A DNA stretch of 64,000 nt from positions 248,001 through 312,000 of the forward strand of contig CAVXOL010000023.1 in NCBI GenBank assembly GCA_963763325.1, read 5' to 3'. A model generated the notes under the pieces. That model saw only the letters and a program-made list of their open reading frames with translations. It had not been told where the DNA came from and ran no database searches. Of this stretch, positions 19,330 to 28,646 are shown one piece after another (the first letter of the stretch is position 1; every line of letters begins with the position of its first letter). The translations under genes were made by a program, and so were the position numbers. Source of the DNA: JBBECJ01 sp963763325. Lineage in GTDB: Bacteria; Chloroflexota; Chloroflexia; Thermomicrobiales; CFX8.

Positions 19330-20106
19330 ATGCAGGATCAGCCCGAAGAAGTCGAGCGACACCACCGATCGCGGGTCTGGGCTGAGCAGCGATCGGAGGG
19401 GGAAGCACTACTAACATGGCAGCGAGCCGACCCGGTCCCCGAGGACACTGACGCGGCATCCGATGCGCGCGCAGTCGCCGCAACAGTCGCTGTGATGGAA
19501 GGCGTCTCGTCGGCAACGGCCGCGGATGGTGGCGTCCTTGTCACGTACGATCCAGAAGTCGTCAGCCGTCAGCAGCTAGCGAGCGCCGTCCGAGGAGCAC
19601 TCAGTCTCGATGCCGACCTCCGGACGCGCGGGAACGAAATGATGAAGCGAGTTCCCGCTTACCTCGGCCTGGCGAAGGCACTGGCACTCGATGAACGCGT
19701 CAGTCCCGTCCCGGAAGCGGCCCGCCAAGCTTCGGCGTCACGCGGAACATCGATGCGGGCGGCCGGAGCGATACCGATGGCAGGCCGGTTCATCCCGGGC
19801 CTACCGCTCATCACCAGGGTTCAAACGTTGGTGCCGGTCCTTCGCGCTCTCGGGAGCTGGAGCCGCGAAGCGTCACCCGAGGTCGTCAGCGAGCATCTGG
19901 AACGGGCAGGACTGACGCGAGAGCTGCTCGACCGCGACCTTGCGACGTCTCAGGAAGCAGTCGCGTTCGCGCGCGACTACGCCAGCGAAGCCGCTGGAAA
20001 GGCAGCTTCGGTAGCGTCGGTGGCCGCGATTCAAGCCCGCGACAAGGCGCGGGAGTGGGTGCGGCAGTACAACGAACGCGCGGGGTCAGGCAAGCCCGAA
20101 CCGTAG
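19330..20106 (+). CDS. Hypothetical protein with an HMA-like N-terminal region
   Basis: A 258-aa protein preceded by AGCGAAGGA. Residues about 45-95 (ATVAVMEGVSSATAADGGVLVTYDP) have the beta-alpha-beta pattern of heavy-metal-associated domains but lack the CxxC metal ligands, so it would not bind copper in the usual way. The middle holds a Gly/Pro/Leu segment (GRFIPGLPLITRVQTLVPVL), possibly membrane-active, and the C-terminus is Ala-rich and helical. It converges on the LCP gene with 9 bases between stops. Function unknown. Confidence 0.65.
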   Translation: MQDQPEEVERHHRSRVWAEQRSEGEALLTWQRADPVPEDTDAASDARAVAATVAVMEGVSSATAADGGVLVTYDPEVVSRQQLASAVRGALSLDADLRTRGNEMMKRVPAYLGLAKALALDERVSPVPEAARQASASRGTSMRAAGAIPMAGRFIPGLPLITRVQTLVPVLRALGSWSREASPEVVSEHLERAGLTRELLDRDLATSQEAVAFARDYASEAAGKAASVASVAAIQARDKAREWVRQYNERAGSGKPEP

Positions 20107-20115
20107 CGTCGCGTC

Positions 20116-21489
20116 CTATTCTTCAACGTCAACCGGTTGCTCTGGTGTCTCGAAACCGTTGACACCATCCGGGTCCGACGGCAGGTCAGCCGCCAGCGCA
20201 CGGATCACCTCCCAGTCGCCAACCAGATAGTAGCCGCCATCGATCACTTCTTCGTAGACGTAACCGCCAAGCGAGTGTGAGTAGATGTTCTCGCGTCCGA
20301 TGTCCTGACCCAGGCGGGCCAGCTGGTACAGCTTGCGGAACGACGGATCGTCGCCGAGGATGTCAGTCCGGACCGAGTCTCCAAGCTCCGAGATGATGTC
20401 GGGCAGATTCGTGATCAGACCGGTCGCCAGCGCCCGTTCACGGATCGCCAGCAATACTTGCTGCTGTCTCGTCTGCCGCGAAAAGTCGCCGCCATCGTGG
20501 CGCGTCCGGGCATAGTGGACGGCGGTGACGCCATCCATCAACTGCAACCCTGGCGTGAACTGAACTCGCGTGAAACCGGAGTCCTCGGTCGGATACTGGT
20601 CGTCCTTCACGATCCCTGGCACGTCAACGATCACGCCGCCGATCGTATCGACGACCTTCTCCATTCCGGCGATGTCAACTTCAGCGAAGTAGTGGATCGG
20701 GATGCCGAAGTTGTACTCGATCGTCTGAGCCACCAGCGTGGGGCCGCCGCCAGGCACCGACTCATCCAGCTCGCCGAACGGGTAGGCCGCGTTGATCTTG
20801 GTTGCGTAGTATCCAGGAATCTGGACCAGCAGGTCACGTGGTACTGAGAGCATGTCAACCCGCTTCGCGACTGGATCGACATGGACGACGATGATCGTAT
20901 CGCTTCGTGGAGGACCCTCGTCTCCAACGCGTCGATCCACTCCAATCAACAGAATGTTGATCGGATCGCGACCCGACCATTCCGGGAGCGGCGTCGGCGT
21001 CGGTGGCTGGATTGTTGAAGTTGGTTCGCCGGGCTGGGTAGTCGCCGTCGGGAGCGCCGGCTCAGTCGTCGCAGTCGTCGCAGCCGTCGTTGGCGTGTCA
21101 TCCGGAACGACCGGCGCCGTCGCGACCGGCGTCACGAACGACTCCCGAGCGACCGGGGTCACGAACACCTTCCCAGCCGCCTGTTGCGCCTCCCAGACGA
21201 TCGGAACGACGACCGACCCGACCCAGGCCAGTGTGACAAGCGGGACGGCGATCAGAAGCGTCCAGGCAATGAAGCGGACTCCGCGCGGCTGATCGCGCAA
21301 CGACCCCGACTCGGGCGGATTGTAGTCCGGCACATGGAACTCGGTCGTCGCGTCAAATCCATGGTTGCCACGACCGGCATCAGGTGTCTCCCCACGCCGC
21401 GCAAGTGGATAGACCGCCGACCGCTCCCGTCGGTGCGGACGTGCATACCCTTTTTTCCAGCGATTCGAGTGCCTGGTTGGTCGCTTCAT
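20116..21489 (-). CDS. LytR-CpsA-Psr (LCP) family protein
   Basis: A 457-aa membrane-anchored protein. A basic cytoplasmic N-terminus (about 1-70) precedes one transmembrane helix (about 72-95), a Thr/Pro-rich linker (about 130-165) and the LCP catalytic domain. Family motifs seen are SDTIIVVHVDP, MLSVPRDLLVQIPG and HYARTRHDGGDFSRQTRQQ. LCP enzymes transfer lipid-linked glycopolymers to the cell wall or act as phosphatases on them. The Arg and Asp residues that bind the pyrophosphate are in these motifs. No cell-wall polymer genes are adjacent. Confidence 0.92.
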   Translation of the reverse strand: MKRPTRHSNRWKKGYARPHRRERSAVYPLARRGETPDAGRGNHGFDATTEFHVPDYNPPESGSLRDQPRGVRFIAWTLLIAVPLVTLAWVGSVVVPIVWEAQQAAGKVFVTPVARESFVTPVATAPVVPDDTPTTAATTATTEPALPTATTQPGEPTSTIQPPTPTPLPEWSGRDPINILLIGVDRRVGDEGPPRSDTIIVVHVDPVAKRVDMLSVPRDLLVQIPGYYATKINAAYPFGELDESVPGGGPTLVAQTIEYNFGIPIHYFAEVDIAGMEKVVDTIGGVIVDVPGIVKDDQYPTEDSGFTRVQFTPGLQLMDGVTAVHYARTRHDGGDFSRQTRQQQVLLAIRERALATGLITNLPDIISELGDSVRTDILGDDPSFRKLYQLARLGQDIGRENIYSHSLGGYVYEEVIDGGYYLVGDWEVIRALAADLPSDPDGVNGFETPEQPVDVEE

Positions 21490-21610
21490 CGGCTCCGGCC
21501 GCGTACGATCGGTTCAACTCGCCATTGTAAACCATGTTCGTACGGAAGGGTCACGGCTGGGTCGAGCGGTTTAGCCGAAGATGTCCTACTCGAATGAGCG
21601 ACCAGGGTCT

Positions 21611-22225
21611 TTAGTCAGCGGCCGCCGGCTCGACAGCCGAGCCGCTGACGATTGCCGCCAGGTCTTCGAGCAGCCAATGGGTCCACTCGGCTTGACGAGC
21701 GTCACGAAAGCGTTCGGAGTTCTCACGCACCGCCGAGCGTGTCTCCGGCGCCATCTTGTCATAGGTTCGATTGACACCATCCAGATGCGGATTCTCGCGA
21801 GCGAACCGTCGGGTCTCTGCTGCCAGCGCATCGTTGACCCGCGCCGGACGTTCGACCAGATACCCGAACTCATCGCCGTTCGGAGCCAAGAAGATCAGAA
21901 CCGGAATCGCCTGGTAGCCATCCTTGCGGACATAGCCCGATGCCAGTTCGCGATGCTGGTCGCGCAGCAGCAGCCTGATTTCGACGTTGTCCAGCTCTTG
22001 CGCGAGCCTGATCAGCGGTGGGATGAACTGTGCCGAGTCGCCGCAGAAGTCCTCGGTCAACGCCAGGATTCGCAACGGCACTCCGGCGAACGCAGCGCGT
22101 TCTACATCGCTTAGTTTGGTCGAGGCAACTCGCTGCTCGAACTGGTCCTGCCGTTGCGTCATCTGGTTCAGATACGTTTCGGCGTCCATCGCCGAATCCC
22201 AGTAGTCCGCCGCCCTGCCCGCCAT
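21611..22225 (-). CDS. Thioredoxin-like protein (CxxS)
   Basis: A 204-aa protein. The ATG at 22225 follows CGAAGGAG; the seven upstream codons lack a site. Residues about 60-150 form a thioredoxin-like fold with EDFCGDS, so the redox motif is CxxS rather than CxxC, and with a cis-Pro candidate in YQAIPVLIFL. Proteins of this kind are thioredoxin-family members with monothiol rather than disulfide chemistry. The C-terminal 60 residues are helical. Divergent from the gene at 22317. Confidence 0.8.
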   Translation of the reverse strand: MAGRAADYWDSAMDAETYLNQMTQRQDQFEQRVASTKLSDVERAAFAGVPLRILALTEDFCGDSAQFIPPLIRLAQELDNVEIRLLLRDQHRELASGYVRKDGYQAIPVLIFLAPNGDEFGYLVERPARVNDALAAETRRFARENPHLDGVNRTYDKMAPETRSAVRENSERFRDARQAEWTHWLLEDLAAIVSGSAVEPAAAD

Positions 22226-22316
22226 GAGTGCTCCTTCGTGTAGCATCGTTCCTGATGACTGTAACTCGTCGTCCAGTCAGGTATTCCGGCCACAGTCGTC
22301 CAGAAGGGTGTGCAAG

Positions 22317-22676
22317 GTGTCTGCTCCGATCGCTGTTCCGGTCCTAACGCGAGAGATCGTCGCCGACGTACGCAAGATCGCACAGGCGCTGCCATACCGC
22401 GCCAGCGTCGGTGTCGATCCGGAACGAATTGTCTGGATTGAGGTCGCCGGCGAGGAACGGATTGGGATTGCCTGGACACCAAACGATCCAGACGGCCCTC
22501 ACTGGATGATCGCGTTCCTCCGTCTGGATGGCCGAAGGGTCGGGAAGTCATCGATTCGCCGCGCCGTGGAACTGCTGGTCGGCGCGGGAAGCGGATGGGA
22601 GCTTGCCCCGCCACTCGACAGCGCGCCACATCTGTCCCTGGTCCGCGTTCGACCAGCGCCGCCAGGCGCTCCGTAA
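22317..22676 (+). CDS. Hypothetical protein
   Basis: A protein of about 119 aa with no family that I recognise. The GTG at 22317 is preceded by AGAAGGG; upstream codons in the same frame look non-coding. It has alternating hydrophobic strands (IVWIEVAGEERIGIAWT, WMIAFLRLDGRR) suggesting a small alpha/beta or all-beta protein, and a Pro-rich end. No signal or membrane segment is visible. Confidence 0.5.
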   Translation: MSAPIAVPVLTREIVADVRKIAQALPYRASVGVDPERIVWIEVAGEERIGIAWTPNDPDGPHWMIAFLRLDGRRVGKSSIRRAVELLVGAGSGWELAPPLDSAPHLSLVRVRPAPPGAP

Positions 22677-22830
22677 CGTCACTGTGACACTCTTGTGACG
22701 CAGTCCACCCGAAAATTGCTTCAACCTTCGCAGCAACTTTACGACAATTGGGAAATAGCTGGACGAGCCATTTGTCGTGCAGTATTGTCGGATCGGACCG
22801 GCAAATCGCTGGCACCAACTTTCGGAGATC

Positions 22831-23514
22831 ATGCCGATGACGACTCCGACTCCACACGCTATCTGCGCCAAGCCGGGCGACATCGATTGCCTGATTGCAT
22901 CACTGCGGCCTCTCAGCGGTGGATACTGGCTCGCAACCGACCTGAAGACCCATGTCCACTGGACGATCCCCGCCGACCAGATCCGCCCAGTGATCGAATC
23001 GCCATCCGATCGAATCTGCCGTGCGTTCGGCCTGGTAACGGTCTGCGCTCCGGACGGCCAGCCAGTCTTCCTCATCAACGAGCGCGACACGCTCGACTGG
23101 CTTGAGCCGGAGCGCGTCCTTGCCGTCCGAGAGCTCGGAGACGCGTCGTGCGAGATCCGCCTTGAAAGGCTTGATGACCTGGATGCGCGCCTGATCGACC
23201 AGTTCAGCGTTCAGAACCGGTGCGACAATCAGCCGTTCCGAACCATCGAAGTCGAACGGTCTCGCTTCCTTCAGGTCTACGATGACCAGCTACCAACTGG
23301 AAGCGCTGACGCGGACGCAGCCTTACTGATGATCGAAAGGACGATTGACGCCCGTCGCCAGCTGATCGGCCCAACCTCCGGGACGCGCGACGTCCTGGAA
23401 CAGATGGCCAGAGACCTCGACCTGACGCTGCGCACATATGCGATCCGCTCGTTTATCTGGGCGGCAGTCCTGCAGGAACAAATCGCCAGCATGCGCGAGC
23501 TACTTGCCGCCTGA
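22831..23514 (+). CDS. Hypothetical protein
   Basis: A soluble protein of about 227 aa, unrecognised. ATG codons at 22831 and 22837 are both possible, with CGGAG just upstream. The sequence is mixed alpha/beta with an acidic middle and a helical C-terminus (MIERTIDARRQLIG, EQIASMRELLAA). It lies 78 bases before the S9 peptidase gene on the same strand but is probably not required for it. Confidence 0.55.
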   Translation: MPMTTPTPHAICAKPGDIDCLIASLRPLSGGYWLATDLKTHVHWTIPADQIRPVIESPSDRICRAFGLVTVCAPDGQPVFLINERDTLDWLEPERVLAVRELGDASCEIRLERLDDLDARLIDQFSVQNRCDNQPFRTIEVERSRFLQVYDDQLPTGSADADAALLMIERTIDARRQLIGPTSGTRDVLEQMARDLDLTLRTYAIRSFIWAAVLQEQIASMRELLAA

Positions 23515-23592
23515 GCCAGACCATCTGCGGATTCGTCCTCAGCTTCGTGCCTGCTACACTCACTCCGCTCTATTGCGGAGGGAGGACGAGAA

Positions 23593-25506
23593 TTGACCAA
23601 TTCCGATTCGCTGACTGCTGAGTTGCTCGCGGACCTCAAGATGCCGTCGGACCCGCAGGTCAGCCCGGACGGACGGTGGCTTGTGGCATCAGTCACGACG
23701 ACAGGCAAGCCCGACAAGCACCGCAACGCGGCAATCTGGCTGGCGGACACCAGCGGCCAGCAGGACGCTCGCCAGATAACGGCTGGCAGCGCCAACGACA
23801 ATCATCCGCGCTGGTCGCCTGACAGTAACGAATTGGCATTCCTCTCCGACCGCACCAAACGCGGCACGAGTCAGTTGCAGCATCTCACGTTTTCAGGCGG
23901 CGAAGCGATGGAGCTGACCGATCTCCGCGGCGGAGTGAGTGGCTTCTGTTGGTTGCCGGGCGAAGGACGGCGCATTGCATACCTGGCCGTCGATGCTCGT
24001 CCCGAAGACGAAGAAAAGCGGCGCGACGACGACCGCGACGACCCGAACGTCTATGGCGCTTTCTGGCCGCTGGCACGCATCGTCATTCGCGACCTGGACT
24101 CCGGCGACGAGCGTCAACTCGACATCGGCGACGTCAATGTCTCCGAGATCGTGCCATCTCCTGATGGACGCAGGCTGGCTGCCGGAATTTCTGACACGCC
24201 AGAAATTGACAGCCGTCTCGCAACAGGGCGCATCGTCGTCATCGACATCGAGAGCGGCGCTGCGACGCTCGTCGCCGAGGCCGGGTTCTGGTCGGGGTCA
24301 ATGGTCTGGAGCCGCGATGGTAGTCGGATTTACTTCACCGGCCAGAGCGGTGAGACACCCGTTGGCTCCAGTCAGCTCTGGGTCGCCGATGCCAGCAACG
24401 CGTCCACGCCAGCCTGTGTCAGCACAGATGCACCGTTCTGCTTCGGCGGCATCACCCGGGCCGCCGATCGCGACGAGATTCTGGCACTGATCGCCTGCGG
24501 CGTTGAAACCGAGATACACCGAATCGACCCGGCCACGCACGAACAGACGGTACTCACCCACGTTGCCGGTGATGTCAGCGGACTGTCGGCTAGCGCCGAC
24601 GGCAGCGTCATTGGCTTTCTCGCCAGTACACCCGCACGTCCAGACGATCTTTACGTGATGCGCGAAGGGGGCAAACCCACTCCCGTTTCAGACCTGCACA
24701 CCGCCCTGGACGGCATCGAGCTGGGGCCGCAGGAGGTAGTTACATGGGAACGGGCCGGTGTCGGCCTCGACGGTATCCTGATCTGGCCACCCGGCAAGAG
24801 CCGCGCAGACGGTCCTCTCCCATGTGTTGTCTCGATCCATGGTGGACCCTATGGCCGCTGGCCGAACGAGTTCATCACCCGCTTTGGTCGCTGGATTGCC
24901 CAACACGGCTATCTGGTCTTCCTGCCCAACCCTCGGGGAGGGATGGGCCATGGCGCAGCCTTCGCCGAGTCGGTCCGCGACACCGTCGGCAACGAGGATT
25001 ACCTCGACATCATCTCCGGCGTAGACCTACTCGTAGAACAGGGACTCGCCGACCCCGACCGGCTCGGATGCGGTGGCTGGAGCCAGGGCGGCTTCATGAC
25101 GGCCTGGATCGTTGGCCAGACGACAAGATTCAAGGCAGGCGTGATGGGCGCCGGAGTCTCCGACTGGGGCATGATGATCGCCACAAGCGACATCCCGACC
25201 TACGAGCAACACATGGGCGGTGGCAACCCCTACGACGGTGCTGGCCCGCACTCGTTCGACGCTCAGAGCCCGGCATCATTCGTCGCGAAGGCCACGACAC
25301 CCGTCCTGATCGTCCATGGCGAGAACGACGAGCGGGTCCCGGTTACCCAGGGCATTCACTTCTTCCGCGGCCTGCGCCGCTACGGAGTCCCGACAGAGCT
25401 GGTTACCTACCCGCGTGAGCCACACGGCATTCAGGAACGTAACCATCAGATCGATCTCAACCGCAGAATTGTCGAGTGGTTTCAGCGCTGGATACCGGTT
25501 GATTGA
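23593..25506 (+). CDS. S9 family peptidase (prolyl oligopeptidase/acylaminoacyl peptidase type)
   Basis: Serine peptidase of 637 aa starting at TTG, supported by GGAGGGAGGACGAG. Residues about 20-350 form a WD40/PD40-like beta-propeller (SPDGRWLVAS, SPDSNELAFLSDR, SPDGRRLA repeats). The C-terminal alpha/beta hydrolase domain has the nucleophile in GGWSQGGFMT, the Asp in HGENDERVP and the His in PREPHGI. No signal peptide, so it likely cleaves short peptides in the cytoplasm. A repeat with arms GCGGGAATC/GATTCCCGC begins directly after the stop. Confidence 0.93.
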   Translation: MTNSDSLTAELLADLKMPSDPQVSPDGRWLVASVTTTGKPDKHRNAAIWLADTSGQQDARQITAGSANDNHPRWSPDSNELAFLSDRTKRGTSQLQHLTFSGGEAMELTDLRGGVSGFCWLPGEGRRIAYLAVDARPEDEEKRRDDDRDDPNVYGAFWPLARIVIRDLDSGDERQLDIGDVNVSEIVPSPDGRRLAAGISDTPEIDSRLATGRIVVIDIESGAATLVAEAGFWSGSMVWSRDGSRIYFTGQSGETPVGSSQLWVADASNASTPACVSTDAPFCFGGITRAADRDEILALIACGVETEIHRIDPATHEQTVLTHVAGDVSGLSASADGSVIGFLASTPARPDDLYVMREGGKPTPVSDLHTALDGIELGPQEVVTWERAGVGLDGILIWPPGKSRADGPLPCVVSIHGGPYGRWPNEFITRFGRWIAQHGYLVFLPNPRGGMGHGAAFAESVRDTVGNEDYLDIISGVDLLVEQGLADPDRLGCGGWSQGGFMTAWIVGQTTRFKAGVMGAGVSDWGMMIATSDIPTYEQHMGGGNPYDGAGPHSFDAQSPASFVAKATTPVLIVHGENDERVPVTQGIHFFRGLRRYGVPTELVTYPREPHGIQERNHQIDLNRRIVEWFQRWIPVD

Positions 25507-25575
25507 GCGGGAATCGGGGTTCGGGGATATTAATCAGATAGTGTCCCTTGAACTACCCTGAATCATGATTCCCGC
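25507..25575. repeat. GGGAATCG-type palindromic repeat after the S9 peptidase gene
   Basis: The arms GCGGGAATC (25507-25515) and GATTCCCGC (25567-25575) are perfect inverse complements about 50 bases apart, with further GAATCGGGGTTCGGGGA next to the left arm. The element begins on the base after the stop codon. It belongs to the same module family as the repeats at 44957 and 62734. Confidence 0.6.
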
Positions 25576-25695
25576 CTCTACGACATTCTTCCGATGCGTC
25601 CGAACCGGCGACCTGCGATCCTTGGCAGGCGCCAGCGCGACGGGGCACCGGCTACCTCCGCGCAATGACGCGCATCATGATGACTGAGGAGCGAC

Positions 25696-26988
25696 GTGGC
25701 AGACATCTCAATCGGTGAGGCGGGAGTAAGCGGGCAAGCGCTGCCGTTGACGCGGCGCGAACGGGTGCGCGCAACGCTCAACGCCTACCCTCGTGCGGTC
25801 TGGATGATGGCCCTCTGTAACCTGATCCTCTGGACCGGTCGAGGGATCGTTATTCCATTCACCGTCATCTACTTCAGCCAGATCGTCGGACTCTCAGCCA
25901 GCGTCGTTGGCGCCGGGATCGCCGCCAGCGGCCTCGGCGGAATCGCGTTCGTCATGCTCGTTGCTGGCCAGATCGACCGGCGCGGTGGGCATCCGGTCCT
26001 CCTGGTCTGCATGTCAGTCATCGCGCTGGCGACACTCGGTTACCCGTGGGCAACCAATGTCTGGCTCTTCCTGCTCGTGACTGTCGTCCTGACCTTCGCC
26101 AGCCAACTCTACTGGCCGTCGTCCGACGCGACGATCGCGTCGATCACCGATCCATCGCGGGTTGCCGAGGCGATGTCCATCCTGCGGGTGGCCAACGCGG
26201 TTGGCATCGGCGCTGGCGGCTTCATCGGCGGCGCACTGGCGGCTGGAGGCGGGATGTCGGAATACCGGATCGTGTTCCTGACAAGCGCCGCAATGGTCGG
26301 CTCAGCTGCGCTGCTCGTCTGGCGAACCGTTCCATCGATCGTCCTTCCGTCGAAGTCGGAGAGCGGCGCCCATGGAAGCTGGTCGGATGTCACACCCGAC
26401 CGTACCTTTCTCTACGCGCTGGTCATCCTCTTCACGCTCGTCTTCGGCTTCACGCAAATCACGATGAGCGTGCCTGCCTTCCTGCGCGCCGAGGCCGGCA
26501 TCGGGGAAGGTACGATCGGGTTGCTGTTCACGATGAACACAATCGTGGTCGTCCTGACACAGATTCCGATCACGGCTCGCATCAACCGCCGTCATGTCGC
26601 CAGGCCGCTGGCGCTCGGTGCGGTATTCTGGGCCACATCGTTCGCCTGGTTCCTGGCCACACCGTTCCTCGGCGTACCGGCGGCTGTCGCTGCCTTTCTG
26701 ATGTTCACAGCCGGAGAGCTGCTCTTCATGCCGATCACCGCCATCATTCCGGTACGGCTCGCCCCGGTCCACCTGCGCGGACGCTATTTCTCGCTATCCA
26801 GCGTCGTTTGGGGCGGGTCGTATTCACTGGCGGCTCTCGTCGGCGGCATCGCGTTGGATCTGCCCAATCCCGCGCTGCTCTGGCCGGTCATGATCGCCCT
26901 GATGCTCGTCGGCGGAATTGGCGCACTACGACTGCAGCGCTCCGAGCGCCTGAATCCGATCGACCCTAAGCCAGTCAACGCGACATAA
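25696..26988 (+). CDS. MFS transporter
   Basis: Major facilitator superfamily membrane transporter, 430 aa, starting at GTG with GAGGAGCGAC upstream. About twelve hydrophobic segments are visible. A cytoplasmic loop between helices 2 and 3 has AGQIDRRGGHP, close to the GxxxDRxGRR signature. A long central loop (about 220-235) divides the two halves. The N-terminal 30 residues are polar. Substrate unknown; drug or metabolite efflux is typical for stand-alone members. Confidence 0.9.
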   Translation: MADISIGEAGVSGQALPLTRRERVRATLNAYPRAVWMMALCNLILWTGRGIVIPFTVIYFSQIVGLSASVVGAGIAASGLGGIAFVMLVAGQIDRRGGHPVLLVCMSVIALATLGYPWATNVWLFLLVTVVLTFASQLYWPSSDATIASITDPSRVAEAMSILRVANAVGIGAGGFIGGALAAGGGMSEYRIVFLTSAAMVGSAALLVWRTVPSIVLPSKSESGAHGSWSDVTPDRTFLYALVILFTLVFGFTQITMSVPAFLRAEAGIGEGTIGLLFTMNTIVVVLTQIPITARINRRHVARPLALGAVFWATSFAWFLATPFLGVPAAVAAFLMFTAGELLFMPITAIIPVRLAPVHLRGRYFSLSSVVWGGSYSLAALVGGIALDLPNPALLWPVMIALMLVGGIGALRLQRSERLNPIDPKPVNAT

Positions 26989-27097
26989 CTCACAGTACTC
27001 CTTTTACCTCCGAGTCGACGGTCTGGTCAGGATCGTGCTACCGTCCTCTTTGACCGCCGCAGACTCAACACGTTAGAACGAGGAGCACACACCAACG

Positions 27098-27997
27098 ATG
27101 GCAGGACCAACGCACGGTAAGAACCCGCCAGCCAACCAGCTCGACTTCGGAGTCGTCACCGGCCAGCACTGGCGTACATGGGATGAACTCGTCGAGCAGT
27201 GGCAGTGGGCCGACGAGAGCGGACTCGACTCGGCCTGGGCGTTCGACCACTTCTTCTCACTCAGGGACGGCGAGATGGGGCCATGCCTCGAAGGCTGGAC
27301 CGCACTGGCCGCGCTGGCCGTCAAGACCAGCAACGTCCAGATCGGACTGCTGGTCAACGGCAATACCCACCGCAACCCATCCATCCTCGCCAAACAGGCG
27401 GTCACCGTCGACATCGTCTCCGGAGGGCGCTCGATTCTCGGAGTCGGCGCTGCCTGGCACGAGCGCGAGCACGCCGCCTACGGGATCGACTTCCCCTCAC
27501 CACGTGAGCGCGTGGACCGCTTCGGCGAAGCGATGGAGTTGCACCGCCTGCTGGAAACCCAGGAACGAGCCACCTTCAAGGGCCAGTACTACACCCTCGA
27601 CGAAGCGCCATTCGAGCCGAAGCCGGTCTTCGGTCACATCCCGATCCTCGTCGGCTCGACCGGCAAGCGCATGTTGCGCCACGTCGCGAAGTACGCCGAC
27701 CAGTGGGACGGCGGCGGCACGCCAGACGAATTGCGCGCCACTGGCGAACGCCTCAACGCCGCCTGCGCCGACATCGGCCGCGATCCGTCCGAGATCCGAT
27801 GGGTGCTCTCAACCGGCAGCGACAAGTTCGAGTCCGCCGACACGTTCCGCATGCACGTGAATGATTACGCCGCCGTCGGCGTCCGCTCGTTCCTGTTCAC
27901 GCTGCCCGGCGGCTCACCCAACTCCACGATTAAGCAGATCGCAACCGAGGTAATCCCAGAACTTCGCGAGGAGTGGAAATCAGGTCCTATGTCCTGA
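27098..27997 (+). CDS. Luciferase-like (LLM) oxidoreductase, probably F420-dependent
   Basis: A 299-aa TIM-barrel flavin/F420 oxidoreductase. CGAGGAGCACAC precedes the ATG. Family patterns include LDFGVVTGQH, WAFDHFFS, GNTHRNPSILAKQAVTVD, GVGAAWHEREH and RVDRFGEAMEL. It is a close paralogue of the broken gene at 15567-16425. Its use of F420 is inferred from the subfamily and from the Fgd gene at 53813. It is followed by a hairpin at 28017-28049 shared with the convergent gene. Confidence 0.85.
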   Translation: MAGPTHGKNPPANQLDFGVVTGQHWRTWDELVEQWQWADESGLDSAWAFDHFFSLRDGEMGPCLEGWTALAALAVKTSNVQIGLLVNGNTHRNPSILAKQAVTVDIVSGGRSILGVGAAWHEREHAAYGIDFPSPRERVDRFGEAMELHRLLETQERATFKGQYYTLDEAPFEPKPVFGHIPILVGSTGKRMLRHVAKYADQWDGGGTPDELRATGERLNAACADIGRDPSEIRWVLSTGSDKFESADTFRMHVNDYAAVGVRSFLFTLPGGSPNSTIKQIATEVIPELREEWKSGPMS

Positions 27998-28016
27998 CAG
28001 GGTGCGTCCACGCTCA

Positions 28017-28049
28017 GGTTAGGGGCCGATCCTGTATCAGCCCCTAACC
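28017..28049. terminator. Bidirectional terminator that contains a stop codon
   Basis: GGTTAGGGGC and GAT on the left pair with ATC and GCCCCTAACC on the right, with one mismatch and a CCTGT loop. It lies between the convergent LLM gene (ends 27997) and transporter gene (ends 28044). The transporter stop TAG is inside the right arm, so the stem overlaps the end of that gene. Confidence 0.8.
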
Positions 28050-28646
28050 GTTGTGGGACGCTCGCTGTCCTTGCGTCGCACGCCGCCAAAACATCAGGAC
28101 GATGACGGCCGCCACCGTCATCCACCCCTTGCCGACGATCTGGCCAGCCAGGAACTCGAGCGACCCGAACGCGAGCCAGAGAAACAGCACCGAGTCGGCG
28201 ATCAGCCCGACGACGTTCGACGCAGCGACCGCTCCTATCCAATGCCGCTCGCGCAGGGGAGTGTAGACGGCAAAGTCGAACGTTTCCGACAGCAGGAATG
28301 CCGCCGCGCTTGCAACCGCAATCGAGGTCACGCCACCCGGAATCGTGGCGTTGTCAGATTGCACCAGCGAGATCACGCTGCCAACCAGAATCCCGCCGAG
28401 GACGTACCAGCGCCCGAGCGTGTCGTGCGTGATATCGCGTAGAGTGAACGCCAGACCAGCGAAGTAAACACCGGCGGGCGCCGTCAGTCCGAATCCCACC
28501 GAGACGGTGCCGAACTCATCAATCGCCCAGTTGGCCGCAACCACCGTCAGGACGTAGGCGACGATGGCGATCAAACCAATCGTCCGGGCATGCCGCAGGT
28601 AGACCGGGTCGTTGGGGGCAAGTGCTGCCTGATTGCCGATGCTCAT
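28044..28646 (-). CDS. VUT family transporter (queuosine precursor uptake, YhhQ-like)
   Basis: A 200-aa membrane protein with about six hydrophobic segments. The ATG at 28646 is fixed by a 4-base ATGA overlap with the stop of the thioesterase gene. Family signs are the FAGLAFTLRDITHD motif near residue 65 and ETFDFAVYTPLRER near residue 125. VUT/YhhQ proteins import queuine or preQ bases. A Qng1 queuosine-salvage gene lies about 9 kb away. Co-translated with the upstream thioesterase. A vitamin transporter role is the alternative. Confidence 0.85.
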   Translation of the reverse strand: MSIGNQAALAPNDPVYLRHARTIGLIAIVAYVLTVVAANWAIDEFGTVSVGFGLTAPAGVYFAGLAFTLRDITHDTLGRWYVLGGILVGSVISLVQSDNATIPGGVTSIAVASAAAFLLSETFDFAVYTPLRERHWIGAVAASNVVGLIADSVLFLWLAFGSLEFLAGQIVGKGWMTVAAVIVLMFWRRATQGQRASHNG

